NCBI RefSeq assembly: GCF_048544455.1
Contig: NC_133536.1
Location: forward strand, 37,528,652-37,592,651
DNA length: 64,000 bases
DNA from: Silene latifolia
Taxonomy: Eukaryota > Streptophyta > Magnoliopsida > Caryophyllales > Caryophyllaceae
Direction of reading: 5' to 3'
In this document: one piece after another, positions 24,139 to 36,056 of the stretch
How the letters are laid out: each line of letters begins with the position of its first letter
Numbering within the stretch: the stretch's first letter is position 1
Made by a program: the position numbers and the translations under genes
Notes under the pieces: model-generated
Seen by the model: only the letters and a program-made list of their open reading frames with translations
Told to the model about the DNA's origin: nothing
The model's database searches: none

Positions 24139-24595
24139 GTATCAGTTCTAGTAGAACAAGGAATGCAGTAATGCAATTTTCACAATATGCCTGCATTCGA
24201 ATGCAACTTGTTTGTAGCAGGAGACTTTTGTGAAGTAGTTTTTGTACATGTCTGACTAGTCCAGTGCGGAACTTTGGCGTATTGTAATCATACATTTTGC
24301 GACATGAACTCTTGGACCAGTAAAATGGATTGTGTATATTTTTAATAGTACTCAGTGTTGCCTGAATTTCATTTCCGGATTTAAGATTTTCGGGAAATAT
24401 CCTCAAAGTCTGGTTGTAATGTTGTTGAGAGTTGAGACACCCTCACATCCACCTTTGCTCCTCAACTTCACCATCGAGTAATACAACATTATTGTATGTC
24501 CCGCTGCTATCCTGTAACGTGTAAACTACCCAACGTGGCTTTAAGGACCGCAACACCCCCAATTAATTTGATGTTTTCGGTGTCCTGTTCAACCG
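24139..24595 (+). other. Probable DRD1 3' UTR and spacer
   Basis: No ORF of note. The gene's 3' end lies in this AT-rich stretch; a definite polyadenylation site cannot be fixed by eye. Confidence 0.35.
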
Positions 24596-25470
24596 TTAAG
24601 GGTTCACCAAATACATGGAATACATAGTCGAAGGTATCTTGCACACAAATCCAGCGTCCCACCCGAGCAACAGGTTATAATATAGAGCATGTTGAAACAA
24701 GGTAAGGTCGGGAGCTGCGCCTCCAGCAAGGTAATTCCAGTAACCTTTGAAAAAACATACTCTTACGGACACGTCACTGGAACAATCTGACTTGCTGTTC
24801 CGTTCACAAGCAGTACTGATAATTTGACTAAGTTTAATAAGCAATGAAAATCAAGAAAAGGGATACTTCTCTTCCCTTTTTAGTACTGGTTCTCTAAACT
24901 CAACACCATCCACCATCCATCTAATATTCGCTCGTTTAGTCCCACCGCCCCATCTAATATTCTCGTTAAGAGGAGCAGCTGATGCAAAACTTTTTAACTC
25001 TTCATTCACCATCTTATAGTTTTCCTCCGTCTCATCTTCAATGCCACATTCGTTGCTTCCTCAACTTTGTCGTCGAAGTTTTCCCATTTTTTAGTTCATT
25101 TAGTTTTCTTATCTAATGACCAGTGTTTCAATTCGTTCCGAATAAGAGCACTTTTTCTAACTAATGTGAAGACAGGTGATCCATAAAAGTAGTTGCCCAA
25201 CTCTGTTGAATTCATTCCAAACACTCCATATGCTTAAAGTTCCAAGATTTAAGCATATGGTTTCTTGGACGACTTTTTTACAAGATGGAAGTCGAACTCA
25301 ATGGGTGCATGGTCAGAAATCCGAATTGAAAAACGCTTTAATCTCATTTCAGGAAAATGAGAAAACCAATCCCTTGAACCATACGCTTTATCTACTCTTT
25401 GGTAATCTCATTTCTTACCCTTGCAATTGTTACACACTTACTTACACCGGTGAACCCGAGGCCCCTTAAA
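24596..25470 (-). pseudogene. LINE-1 remnant: end of the endonuclease domain and linker
   Basis: On the minus strand, 25445-25240 reads YQRVDKAYGSRDWFSHFPEM and then SIRISDHAPIEFDFHL, the C-terminal part of plant L1 apurinic endonuclease, including the SDH catalytic motif. Further along (about 24970-24880) weak pieces such as IRWMVDGVEF fit the linker before reverse transcriptase. Several stops and frameshifts are present and no reverse transcriptase is left. The minus ORF at 24596-24844 has no recognised domain and is included only as the tail of this remnant. Confidence 0.7.
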
Positions 25471-25641
25471 TGCAATGTTCACTAAATCATGATCCAATTT
25501 CCAAAGTTTAAAATTTTGTGAACCCTTGATGTATGTATCCCTTATTCAAACTTGAATTTGTGACTATTGGTATCACTACTTGTGTAGCTTGACATTCTTT
25601 CTGTTTGGTAGCGGCGTTAATTTTGCGGTATTACGTACAGT

Positions 25642-25925
25642 GAGTATGAACTGGTAGAGCTTGGTTCTGCATCTATATCAGCAGCAGCGATAAATTGTGG
25701 TCTACTGACCACTGGTACTGGTACAGTGGTACATTCTACCTTCAAAGCTACAGCAAAAGATTGTTGAGGTGCTCCAGTTGAGACTTTCCTTGCCCAATTG
25801 ACGATTCGTAAGGTTCTGTTCACCTGTTTTCATTTATAACCCTATCATCCTTAGTCTTTGTTTCAGAAAATGCGGATCTTCGTGGGTCCTAATACTGTAG
25901 GACTCCAATTTGTCACCTAGCTATA
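25642..25925 (+). pseudogene. DUF3615 pseudogene, last two exons
   Basis: The plus strand reads EYELVELGSASISAAA, then VVHSTFKATAKDC, an in-frame stop (TGA 25765-25767), then GAPVETFLAQLTIRKVL. This aligns with exon 4 of the intact gene at 28139-28352 (YELVEPG, LHFNFKAKPKDC, VETFFVQM). After a TTTCAG acceptor at 25866 it continues ENADLRGS-stop-YCRTPICHL, matching the last exon. Two stops and no upstream exons make it a pseudogene. It lies in the opposite orientation to the intact copy. Confidence 0.75.
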
Positions 25926-26218
25926 TTGCTGGTTCAATGTGGACCTGATACTGGTAGATGGAATTGCCAACAGTCTAGTTACGTTGTGACGTTTGGCCGT
26001 GGATTCTTAGGATGAACTAGGAACTCGAAAAAACAAAAGAACAAAACACATTTGAGATCCCCAAATAGCAATACTGATCTTTAACATAAGATAGAGTGAT
26101 ATATACAATATGATAGTGATGCATTACATGGTTTGCAATACTGCGGCTTTAACTTGAATCTCTCTTTCTATTGCCTTATTTGAGTAGCTACCGAATATGG
26201 GCACAAGTACGGTAGCCA

Positions 26219-26865
26219 TCAAATCTGCTGGATGATGTTCACAATCCTACCTCTGTGTTCCTTACGAATGTTGATACCTCCATTAAACTGGTTACCAGGT
26301 CCATAATTAACATTCCTTCCAGAATTAACACTGCTAATTTCAGCTGCGCCTCCGTTATAATTAACCTGTTGCCCAATCTGAATAATACTACTACTCCCAG
26401 CTTGCTCGTTTTCAATAAATGGTTTCGGATTATTCAAAACTTTAACTTCCCAACGACACATCCCTTTACATATCCATCTCTCAAGCGCGTTGCTTAAGTA
26501 ATCCCATTTCACCTTTCCCTCGTAGCTACTCATGAGGTAGTAACTCAGATTCTGTTGGCTTGGTCGGAGATACACCTTAGGAAATCCTTTCTCGGTCTCC
26601 TCCAATCTCCACGACCTATTCAGATCTTCCTTGAATTTGTCGGTTTGGATTAACCTGCTTGTCACCCCTTCCGCAGCCAGATACGTGTTGTATATGCTTA
26701 CAAGTCGGACCCGTTTTTCCGGGTCTTTTCCCTTGATTATCCATTGAGCAGTTTCAGGGGGTGTAGGATTTTGATTGATTTTCGGTCATCGCATGCTACT
26801 AAGTAATTGCCAGACTCGTCCTTGACCTTCACTGCCAACTTTTTCTTATTTTTCAGACTCTGCAT
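26219..26865 (-). pseudogene. DUF569-like (fascin-fold) gene with a frameshift
   Basis: From the ATG at 26865 the minus strand reads MQSLKNKKKLAVKVKDESG then NYLVACDDRKS. The frame shifts by one base in the repeat AATCAATCAAAATC (26765-26785) and continues PPETAQWIIKG, VRLVSIYNTYLAAEG and RWEVKVL to the stop at 26219. The spacing of a YLVADDD-like block, W, an RL..YxxYLxA block and a C-terminal WxVxV strand resembles plant DUF569 proteins, which have an actin-crosslinking/fascin-like beta-trefoil. The C-terminal ~55 residues, rich in N, G and Q, have no match I know. With the shift repaired it would be about 215 residues. It could be a real gene with an assembly error or a young pseudogene. 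Confidence 0.45.
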
Positions 26866-27228
26866 CTCATTTAGTTAAAATCCAATAAACTTTTATTATG
26901 AGATTGTTTAATTTGATCATCTACTTAACAAGTTGGAACCCATGATTAATTATACTCCGTATTATATTATTGAGGATTTGAGCATCTATACTTTTGGATT
27001 AGTAGTGTTTTTCCTTTTTAAAAGGCAGGATGAATATATTCTGTTTGCTTAATGTTGTGATAGCTGTAAAATACTTTGTTAAGCTAGCAAGTAACAACAA
27101 GAGCAAGGTAGTTATTATGTTGACGGAATTTGAACCGTGTACTACCACTCAATAACTTTGCTTGCATCAACGGTTTATTTTGATGATCATTTTTTTTATC
27201 AATCTTGCTTTGAATAACTCTATTATTC

Positions 27229-27345
27229 GAAAATGCCGATCTTCATGGGTGCAAATACTGTACGACTCCAATTTATCACCCCGCTGAAAACTGCGAGAAA
27301 TTAATCAAGGGTGCCAGGCATGAAGATATATCCTGGCGGTGTTAA
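27229..27345 (+). pseudogene. DUF3615 fragment, last exon only
   Basis: The frame ENADLHGCKYCTTPIYHPAE continues to WRC and a TAA stop (27343-27345). It aligns with the last exon of the intact gene (CRYC, HP, GED.W), keeping the CxxC pair and the HP motif. The splice acceptor is lost: TTTCAG of the 25866 copy is TATTCGA here. No upstream exons were found. Confidence 0.7.
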
Positions 27346-27887
27346 TTAGTTCTTCTGAATTTTCTGATACAGAAAGTGATGGATCATTAATTGATGATCC
27401 TCTTGATTAATATTGAGTTAATTAGTTGTATCGATTCTATAATTATCGCTTCTCGCTGATTTCTGCTGCTGCGAGGCTGATTTGTGCCTCTGTCAGCAGC
27501 GCTGATTGATGAAGACATCTACCGAGTATTTTGTGGCACATTGCAGTTGTAACTTGTAATCTAAGCGCATCATTCCTGTACAATCTAAGTGCATCGTTTC
27601 TGAAGACATCCAATTGTATAATTTCTTCACTATACTTCAGCCCAAAATCATCGACACAAAAAGTGTCCACATTCTGATGACATCGAACTAAGAGTATAAT
27701 TTCAGAAGTGTGATCGTAATTCAATCAAACATGACTTCTTCCCTTCAAAACCGGACTGAACATTAAGCATAATTACACTTACTACAAGTGAAAGTGATAG
27801 AGCAAGCATTCATCTACAGAAGTCTTGGGACTGGCAACTTAATAACACGGCCAAGTAGTTCTAGTTAAAGACATTCAACACAAAGCT

Positions 27888-29401
27888 TTAAGTGTGCTGT
27901 CTTTTACCATAAAGCCAGTCGGCGTCTTCCCCTTTGACCCCCCATAATAATTTCTCAGATTTTTCAGAAGGGTGATGAACCATATCACCACAGTATCGAC
28001 AACCACCAACATACGCATTACCTGAAACACAAGCAAGTCAAACGGGTTAGAATGAGAACAGAGAAGACAGACGGACAGTGATGATCATTTGCACAGCAAT
28101 CTGATAAGAGAAAAAAGATAAGTGGAGTAAGGACTCACGCCAATGAGGTAGCGTTTCACTAGGCCCCAAGGACACACAGAGATCAATAACGAGAGCCTTA
28201 TACATCCTCATTTGAACAAAGAAAGTTTCAACTTGAGCATCTGGACAGTCTTTTGGCTTAGCTTTGAAATTGAAGTGAAGCATCGGACCACGGGAAATTG
28301 TTGCTCCATATACAGGTCCAGGCTCTACCAGCTCATACTTTTTACCACCCTCCTGAATGATAAACCCAATTAAAAAGATTACAACTGTCAGAGAAAATCA
28401 TGTAAGATAAAGGTAATTTTGTTAGTAGCGCTAAAATTGGATAGAGAATGAAAACATGCCTGTTTATTCAAGTATTTTAAGGCAGCCTCCGCATACAAAC
28501 GAACTTGAAATTCAATACGGCCGCCATCTAACCTGCAAGAAGTAGTTGATAGCATCAAACAGTAACATTTCGACATCGCCTGACTCACAATTATCAAAAA
28601 GGTAAACATAATAATAACTTGGATTACTTGTTGTACATACCATGGTTTTCGATAATCCTCCTCTTCACCTTCCATATCATCCTCATCTTCAGATTCTGCA
28701 TCATCATCTTCAGACTCTAAATCATCATCATCATCATCTGACTCTACATCGTCATCTTCAGACTTGACATCATTTGCTGCATCTTTGGGTTTTACATCAT
28801 TTGCTGCATCTTTGGGTTTTACATCATTTGCTGCATCTTTGGGTTTTACATCATTTGCATCTTCGGACTTCACATGATTCTCATCTTCAGGCTGCGTTCT
28901 GTTGATAAAGGAAGGATGATAACGCGCTAAATTAACAGTGTACACCAGTGTTTCCGTGCAAGAGTATGAAACGAACTTTGTCCACACTGATATTAATACT
29001 AGCATGTTACAGATTACCACGCCCATGTTTAGACAGAACCATTGAGGTGGTTTCCAAATTAAGACTTGAGTAAACAACACCATTAACAACAAGATATAAT
29101 TTATAAACGTCGGTCCCATACACTACTATTGGTTCAATCACTGCCGCCTGATCGAACAATAACATGAATATTTCGTCTATATGCAATTCATAATCAGTAA
29201 TCTTAATCTTGATTAGTCTTCACATACATACACAAGACACTTCAATATACTGTATAAGAAAGGGTAATTTTGGCTATTTTGCAACAACAAAAATCGAAAA
29301 GTACTACTGGATGAAACGACATAAGGAGCTACAAAATTGACAGAAAACCTGGAATCGTTTGCTGTAGGAACCATCTCAAAACTGGAATTCTCTTTATCCA
29401 T
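27888..29401 (-). CDS. DUF3615 family protein
   Basis: Five exons on the minus strand give a 243-residue protein: 29401-29349, 28898-28641, 28532-28460, 28352-28139 and 28021-27888 (stop TAA 27890-27888). All phases agree. The N-terminal half is acidic and low-complexity, with three tandem NDVKPKDAA repeats (27-base unit, about 28771-28851) and long D/E runs. The C-terminal half is the DUF3615 domain: RLYAEAALKYLN, KYELVEPG, MLHFNFKAK, ETFFVQM, then CRYC and HHPSEK, a probable cystatin-like fold plus a small metal-binding tail. The function of the family is unknown to me. The intron after exon 3 starts with GC (CAG/GCATGT) instead of GT. The start exon is less certain than the rest. Confidence 0.8.
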
Positions 29402-29499
29402 AGTACGGAGTATCTGTGAAACCTTAAGGACTTTTAATACGGAGTCCAAAGGAATGGTCTGCAACCAATGCAACAACAGTACAACACCCGTCAAACGGA

Positions 29500-30752
29500 T
29501 CTTTCGGTTTGGGTTGGATTTGGAGTTGGAGAATTAGGTCTGGACGAAAAATTTCTTCATCCAGGCCCCTTTTCAACAATTTTTTTTTTAAAAAAAATTA
29601 TTAATTTCCGTCTTAAACTAGTTTTCGGTGCGTCGATCGATAATCGCTAATTAAAATAAGTTTCAATAAATTAAAAAATTAAAATAAAACGAACTATCCC
29701 CGAACGGGGTTTATTAGTAATTATTAATTATTTTTTTACGAAAACAAAACAAGACGGAAAAAATATAAGGGGGAGTGTGAGGGAGGGGTAGTTTTGGAAG
29801 TTCATTAAAATTGTCGACGATAATTAGTAAATTGTCGACGACCTTTAGCAGGCAGGAAATTTCGGGCTATTCACTTTATTAAATCCTAGTTTTTGTGGCA
29901 CTTTAGTGGATAACTAGTATTGGCACCCTACTTCGCTCGGGTTACCTCAACTCAACATTATTTTTTTTTCATTAAATAAAATTAATTAAAGTTGCATTAC
30001 CCACAAATTTATCATTAATATATTTTTTTATAACATATCCTAAAATTACGATGAAATACATTTTGAGACAAATTCACTACTCCCGCTATTAATATTTTAC
30101 TCTTATTACTGAAACAATACTAATAACATTTCACTACTTGTCCGTAATCATTGTTACTTTCACAACTCCTGCCGTAATTATTGTTATTGTCACTACTGTC
30201 GCATTAATATTTATTATTTCACTATTTTCGTTGTTTTTCTACCACTTTCATTAATCTCGTTGATAATATTGTTACTTTTACTGTTCAAATGAGTAATTAC
30301 TATCATATAAATATATCCAATGTTACTACAATTCTTTTTTTACTGACGGATTTACTTTTACTACTTAGATAGACATGCAATTTAAAGATAATTATATATT
30401 TATATAAATATATTATATATATGCATTAAATCGAAATTGACCATCTCCTAGTGTTTTATAAACATTTAGGAAAATTACCAAGCATCTTCTTTCTTTTAGT
30501 CTCTTTGAAATTGATCATCGTAATTAATTATTTTATTTTAAGGAAATTGACCATCTTAATTAATTATTTTATTTTAAGGAAATTGACCATGTTTAGGAAA
30601 ATTACCAAGCTTCTATATAATTTAGTTTTAACCCAAACTATATAATATTTGCATTATGATCCCTTAATCGGGTCCATCACACGGTACTATTGATTTAAAA
30701 CTATATAGTATAATTCAAACTATATAATATTTGTTGTTTTTGATATACTAAC
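29500..30752. other. AT-rich intergenic region with short tandem repeats
   Basis: No gene was recognised. 30465-30616 contains a ~52-base unit (GGAAATTGACCAT plus TTAATTAATTATTTTATTTTA) in two to three copies, bracketed by two copies of TTTAGGAAAATTACCAAGC. The block ends in a CTCGGGCAACCGAG hairpin (30753-30766), which elsewhere marks Gypsy LTR ends, so the right part may be an LTR remnant cut by the Tat insertion. Confidence 0.5.
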
Positions 30753-31499
30753 CTCGGGCAACCGAGATGGTAACAGCCTGTGGACAGCGGGGGTGCCCAC
30801 GGGGGCGCTTGGGAGGAAAGAGGAACAAGCGTTTGCATTTTTGTATGGAGTCGCCACCAATTTTTATGGGAAATTGGAACCGTTCGAATACCTCGTGTCA
30901 TGTCAAGACACAAAGTAGTGACATGAACACTAAGCAATCGTTACCCTTAGCATTCTATGTCTAGAATGACTCTCGTGGATGCCGATGAACACGGGTGCTC
31001 ACGGAGATCTGGAGTAAGGGGTGAGGGTACGTATTAGGAAGCTCTTTTGATCGAACACCTAATCCCGCCCGCCTCGATAGCGGCCTCTACTAATGATTAG
31101 GGAAGTTATTCGTACTCGATATATCGTCGATTGTATGCATGCAATGCAACATCCAAGTTTTAATCCTAACATGTGAAGATTAGACTAAGTCGGTTGACAA
31201 TTAGTTTAACATACAATTAAGGTCGAAGTAGGATTTAAGATTGATTATACGTGAAAACATACAAATGATACAAGAAATATGATAAATACAATAAAATTAC
31301 AATAATGAAAATTACAATAATTACATCAGGATAGGAGGTTTATGTCGAAAATACCTTTAAAACGGATAATTTGAGAAAACGAATAAAAGAGTAAATCAAC
31401 GAACACAACAGGAGGTGATAATACGGATAATAATTAATTAAACGTAAGCTAAATAAACTAAGTCAAGCAACAACAGAGTTCAGGGACATAATTCAACCC

Positions 31500-31562
31500 G
31501 GAACAGGCGCAGCAGAGCTGCGTCCTTTGGAATAGGCGCAGTGATTGCTGCGTCTGTTCCTG
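31500..31562. repeat. Paired GC-rich dyads, copy 1
   Basis: ACAGGCGCAGCAGAGCTGCG and TAGGCGCAGTGATTGCTGCG lie ~31 bases apart. Each forms a short stem (CGCAGC/GCTGCG), and the pair ends in TGTTCC. Confidence 0.65.
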
Positions 31563-32115
31563 ACCTGAATTCTGGGTGTGAAGCCGGAATTGCGTGTTGT
31601 TAATACTCGTCGGTAAATTTAATGATTGATTAAATTATATACTCGGATGAAAGTGATTAATAGGTTAATTACATATGATTAATGGTCATAAAAGCAATAA
31701 AACATGGATAAGACGGAGATAAGACGGATTATTTACATGAAAGAATGATTGATTAGTGACATGAGTGAATGAAATAAACTAAACATGATGAATTAATGAC
31801 AAATTAATGACGAATATGACAATAAACAGATGAAAATTTATCAAAGGATCGAATCACAGAAACTCAATTTAAACAAATCGAATTTCTACAACCCGGATTG
31901 AATTTAATGACGAAAACCCGCAAATATCGATTACTTGGGATTTAAGTCGAATTTTATGATGAATTAAACATGTTAGAGGTGAATAATAATATACATGTGA
32001 AATATTATACTATTATGACGAAGAATTAACAAAAGAAAACGACGGAAACAAATAAGAAAGAACGAACTATAGAGGACGAAGGAAGAAGAAAGGAAGCAGG
32101 AACTGCGGCAGCCTC

Positions 32116-32176
32116 ACGAAGAGACGCAGCAGGTGCTGCGCTCCTTCGAAGAGGCGCAGCAGTTGCTGGGTCCTTT
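32116..32176. repeat. Paired GC-rich dyads, copy 2
   Basis: AGACGCAGCAGGTGCTGCGC and GAGGCGCAGCAGTTGCTGGG; same layout as the other copies. Confidence 0.65.
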
Positions 32177-32719
32177 CTCGACGGTCATCTCCTGGAAATC
32201 CGTAAAAAGAGGTTTTGAACATGGTTTTAGAAATCGGTTTTAATGAGGTATTTTCGACGTAAATCTTACATTGATGATTACGAAAAGTAAATACAATAAA
32301 TAAACAAGGATTATACATCCTCAGACTTCCATGTTGACGAAACGAGAAGGATTAAGATATCGATTAGTGATGCTCGACGCGAATGCAAAGAAAGTGCCCT
32401 CGTAAGAGGAAAACGATTAATTAATTAAGTTGATTGATGTGAAGTTGGTCAAATTGGTCGGTCATGCAAACGAGGCTGGTACTTAGAAGGATCCGAGCTT
32501 ACGTGGTCGAAAGTTCAAGCACGTAGACGCCAAAAAGTAAGAACAAAGGTCTAGAATGCAAAGGGAGAAGAGAAGGGCGGACACTCGCGTGAGAAATATG
32601 AGGAGCGAAGGCTCCTATTAGTACTAATCACATGAAGGAATTAGGGTTTCGGAGACTCTTTGGAAGTGAATCTCGGAAAGATATGAAAAAGATACGAAAA
32701 CTACGCAGAATAGGACCTG

Positions 32720-32795
32720 GGAAGAGGCGCAGCGATCCATCGCGTGTCTCTTGGAAGAGGCGCAGACTGCGCGCTGTCGTGTTCCCAAGTGGTTT
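32720..32795. repeat. Paired GC-rich dyads, copy 3
   Basis: GAAGAGGCGCAGCGATCCAT followed by CGCGTG, then GAAGAGGCGCAGACTGCGCG; ends in GTTCCCAAG. The most degraded copy. Confidence 0.6.
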
Positions 32796-33195
32796 CCTCC
32801 TGCGGAAGAAAGATTTCCGTGTTTAAGTTATGGTAGGACGGAATAATTTGGTTTTCCTTAATATCTTATGTGAATATTTCGGGAAATTGTTTACCAAAGG
32901 ATGAAAATTATGAAATATGGAATAGAAATATCCGGAACATTCCAGAACATTCTGACTCGGGATTTAACGGTTATCAGAAAATGGAGACGGTTTTAGGCCC
33001 GAACTCCAAATGTACTCTAATTACTGTCAAAACGACCGTATCGACACGTAGATGACAACTAAGAGGTAGACATTAATATTTGAGCAATCACTTGACGATA
33101 ATCTTACGAATTGTCACAAATCGTTCCGCGTACCAAACATGCGGCCCAATCATCACCGGGTGGTTTGCGAGAGGTGCAGAAATGAGGTATCTACA

Positions 33196-33209
33196 GAGCC
33201 CCCACTTTG
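33196..33209 (-). other. Polypurine tract of the Tat element
   Basis: On the minus strand CAAAGTGGGGGCTC abuts the LTR start TGTAGATACC. This fixes the LTR at 30779-33195 as the 3' LTR of a minus-strand element. Confidence 0.65.
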
Positions 33210-34042
33210 ACTGAGGCTTGGACAAGGCGAATGTAACACCCCGTGTTTTTAATCGCATATTTACATAATTAATTACGATATTATAATCTTAGAAGAGAAA
33301 CTTGAAATTTCTTTCAATACCTTTTTAGCCTTCGAAACAATCATTATATAAGTTACGACATTTCAACCGCGCGTAACTTTAATCCATCTTCGTATTTTGG
33401 CCCCTATTTGCTCATCCGGACTCCGATTGAGGTGAAACAAAAGCCTAAATTTATTATTTTTCCGAGCCCGACACCATGGTAATATTTTCATTAGCCATTA
33501 ACAACTTCAAAATCTCAAACCTGCTCGGTTGTGCAAAGAGCCTTCATAAAATCATGGTGTTCATAATCAATTCTATGATGACCTTGCAAACAAACAAAGG
33601 TTTTGTTTTTACCTCCCATATTTAAAAAATGGCAGCAGCTTGTGACTATTTCTTCCACCCTAATACATCCATTCTTATGAGGAGTCTAATCCTTCATGAG
33701 CTTTTGTTTCTTTCTTCACCCTTGTGCATGGACTAGACCTCACTCTTACACAAACCATGACCATTGTCCTTTGTGATGGTTTCCACTAGCATGCAAATGA
33801 TCCGTGAACTTATACACATGGAGTGAGTATTTTGACATCCTATTTAAAGCACCTAAGTTCACACCTTGCTCCACTTAGTTGCATACTCACATCTTCCATA
33901 TCCCACAAAGCCTAAGTTAAAACTTGTATACTTTTCATTCCCTTTTTCTTTCCTAACACTTCCTTGATTATAATTACTAGATTAATTAAGTAGATAATTT
34001 ATTACTAACTTGTTTGTTATTTTGTTGTTATCATGGAATCAA

Positions 34043-34114
34043 ATTAGAGGAGGAAGAGGAGGAGCCTGTTGATCTAAGCATCTTTGATTACATTCAAGAC
34101 CCGGACAACCTTTA
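34043..34114 (+). other. Acidic mini-ORF segment in the solo LTR
   Basis: After an AAATTAG acceptor-like site the frame reads EEEEEPVDLSIFDYIQDPDN and a stop, then AAG/GTAACC, which resembles a donor. It looks like a short coding exon end, but no other exon was found, so it is recorded only as a possible leader peptide or chance. Confidence 0.2.
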
Positions 34115-35539
34115 AGGTAACCTAACCTAACCCTCTGCCTCGTAATTGTAGAATACTAGTAATCTAGTCAGGAGGCAAATAGACATATCTTGGTAGGATA
34201 AGTCTTTCTAACTAGTGTCATATATGTATTTTAGTGCAACATAGTATTGCTTGTTACATGCATGTTGTTGTCCACCTTAAATAAATGACTTAAATAAATT
34301 ATTATGTGGAAAATTGACAATGTGCCAATCATGTCTATAAGATTTATAATTGTGTCATCACCTCACATGAGGAATATACCTTTGAATAATTCTTTTTTTA
34401 TATGCACTCACATGTTGGATCCACTAAAACAAAGTCAAAATGAAAATTTGTATGCATATGCTAACTTGTATGAAAAATGATGAAACTTCTTATTTGCACT
34501 CATTTCGTCTCATGCATGATATAGAGTTGAAATTTTTATATGTTTTACCTTCTGATTTATAGGATTTTTAGGCGTAGACCTTGCATCGATACGATTTTTA
34601 TTTTATTTTATAAAATTCCTACAAGCCTGAATAATGTACGAAATTCAGTAATTTATATACCCTTTTAAAAATCATAAAAAAATTACAGGAGTTCAATTAT
34701 ATTATGGGGAATAACCCTGCAAAATCTTGTAATAAAATACTTAGTTTATGACCCTTTTCGAAAATAAACAAAAAGGCCGCTCTATGGTCTAATACGATTT
34801 TAATACCTTAAATTTATTTGGTGAAGCTACTTTATAAAAATAAAGTTTTATTCAAGTGTAATACAGTAAGGAGAATATACAAATACCTTATTAAAAAAAT
34901 TATACTAAAATATTCTTTTTAAACTAAAACTACCTTGCTTAGTTATTTTAAATGATTGTTTTAAGAGTTTGAATAAATTTTATTCTAAAAACCGTTTTAG
35001 AAATAACCTTTAAAAATCTTAACAAGTGTAAACATGATTCTTAGCAATTTTGATGAAATTATTAAATTTTTGGACTCAAATGCCTTTGAAGGTTTTATTT
35101 TAAAATACTTGTCTTCACCTTCAAATTTTAAGTAAATCAATATAATAATTATAAGGACCTTATTTGAATATTAAATAAAACTTAAGGACTTGTCTCTAGT
35201 CATGCCTTGACTAATTAAAATATTAGTTAAGCTGTGAGTTGACTATGACGACCTTGGTTAACCATTGACTAATTAATTAGTCAAGAGTTACTAAGTCAAA
35301 GTAAATTTATACTTGAAAATAATGTATCTAGTAATTCCAATCCTTGAATAACGAATTAGAAATAATGAATACTTTCTAATATATTACTTGAATAAGATGT
35401 TCCAAATCTCAAATACACTACCCGGTTAAGATTAATACCCATGAAATTCTCATGGGGTAAAAGCGTTTTCCACACTTGGACTAGGGCCTCATGGAGTCTC
35501 AAAGTCCGGATCTTTTTACCGCCATGTTATCCCAGCTGC

Positions 35540-36056
35540 CGAACATGCCACTTAAATGGGACCTCTGAATCGGTATGCTATTTCCGGTTATCTTGGGTAT
35601 GCCCCTTGAATGGGACCTCTGAGCCAAGTGTCGTTGTATTGTCGATATGTTGGGATGGTCCGCATATCGATGTATCATCGTCTCTATGAGACACATGTGA
35701 GTCTTTCGTGCTATATGTTGGGCGCTACCTTGGTAATTTTTAGGGATCGACGTGTCGGAAGAATGCTTAGAGAGCTTATGCTATACAAGTACGGACAGCA
35801 TATCCCGAAGCTGCGTGTGGAGGGATTGTCGTTAGGATAGTAGTCGACCAGCTGCCACTGAGGAGCTGCGTGTTCCAAGAAGTGTGGAGTGGGTATATGC
35901 GCATATATTGACAGGAGCTTGATCAGCTTTACTACCTTTCAGATATCTTGGCAAATATTATTTCACGGTTGCGATCGTGTGCAGACCTTGACAGTTATGA
36001 TTGTCTTGGTGCCTCGAAGTGTTTGGGACATGTCACTTAAATGGGACCTCTGAGTC
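35540..36056. repeat. Three copies of a CACTTAAATGGGACCTCTGA motif
   Basis: The motif stands at about 35549 and 36027 and, as a variant with CCCCTTGAATGGGACCTC, at about 35601. Each is preceded by an ATGCC/ATGTC block. Confidence 0.6.

Larger units (their letters stand above)
30779..33195 (-). repeat. 3' LTR of the Tat element
   Basis: 2417 bp from TGTGGACAGC (plus strand) to GGTATCTACA; on the minus strand it starts TGTAGATACC, directly after the polypurine tract. It contains three paired GAGGCGCAGC dyads (31500, 32116, 32720). The boundary at 30779 is inferred from the TG dinucleotide and is the less certain end. Confidence 0.6.

Noticed and set aside
27443-27724. 93-codon minus ORF with a short internal RNDALRL repeat
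   Set aside because: No family recognised, no splice context and no partner exons; left unannotated.
28388-29119. 243-codon minus ORF with a hydrophobic N-terminus, suggesting a membrane protein
   Set aside because: The hydrophobic part is intron sequence read through. The acceptor at 28899 and the upstream exon at 29349-29401 give a consistent DUF3615 gene.
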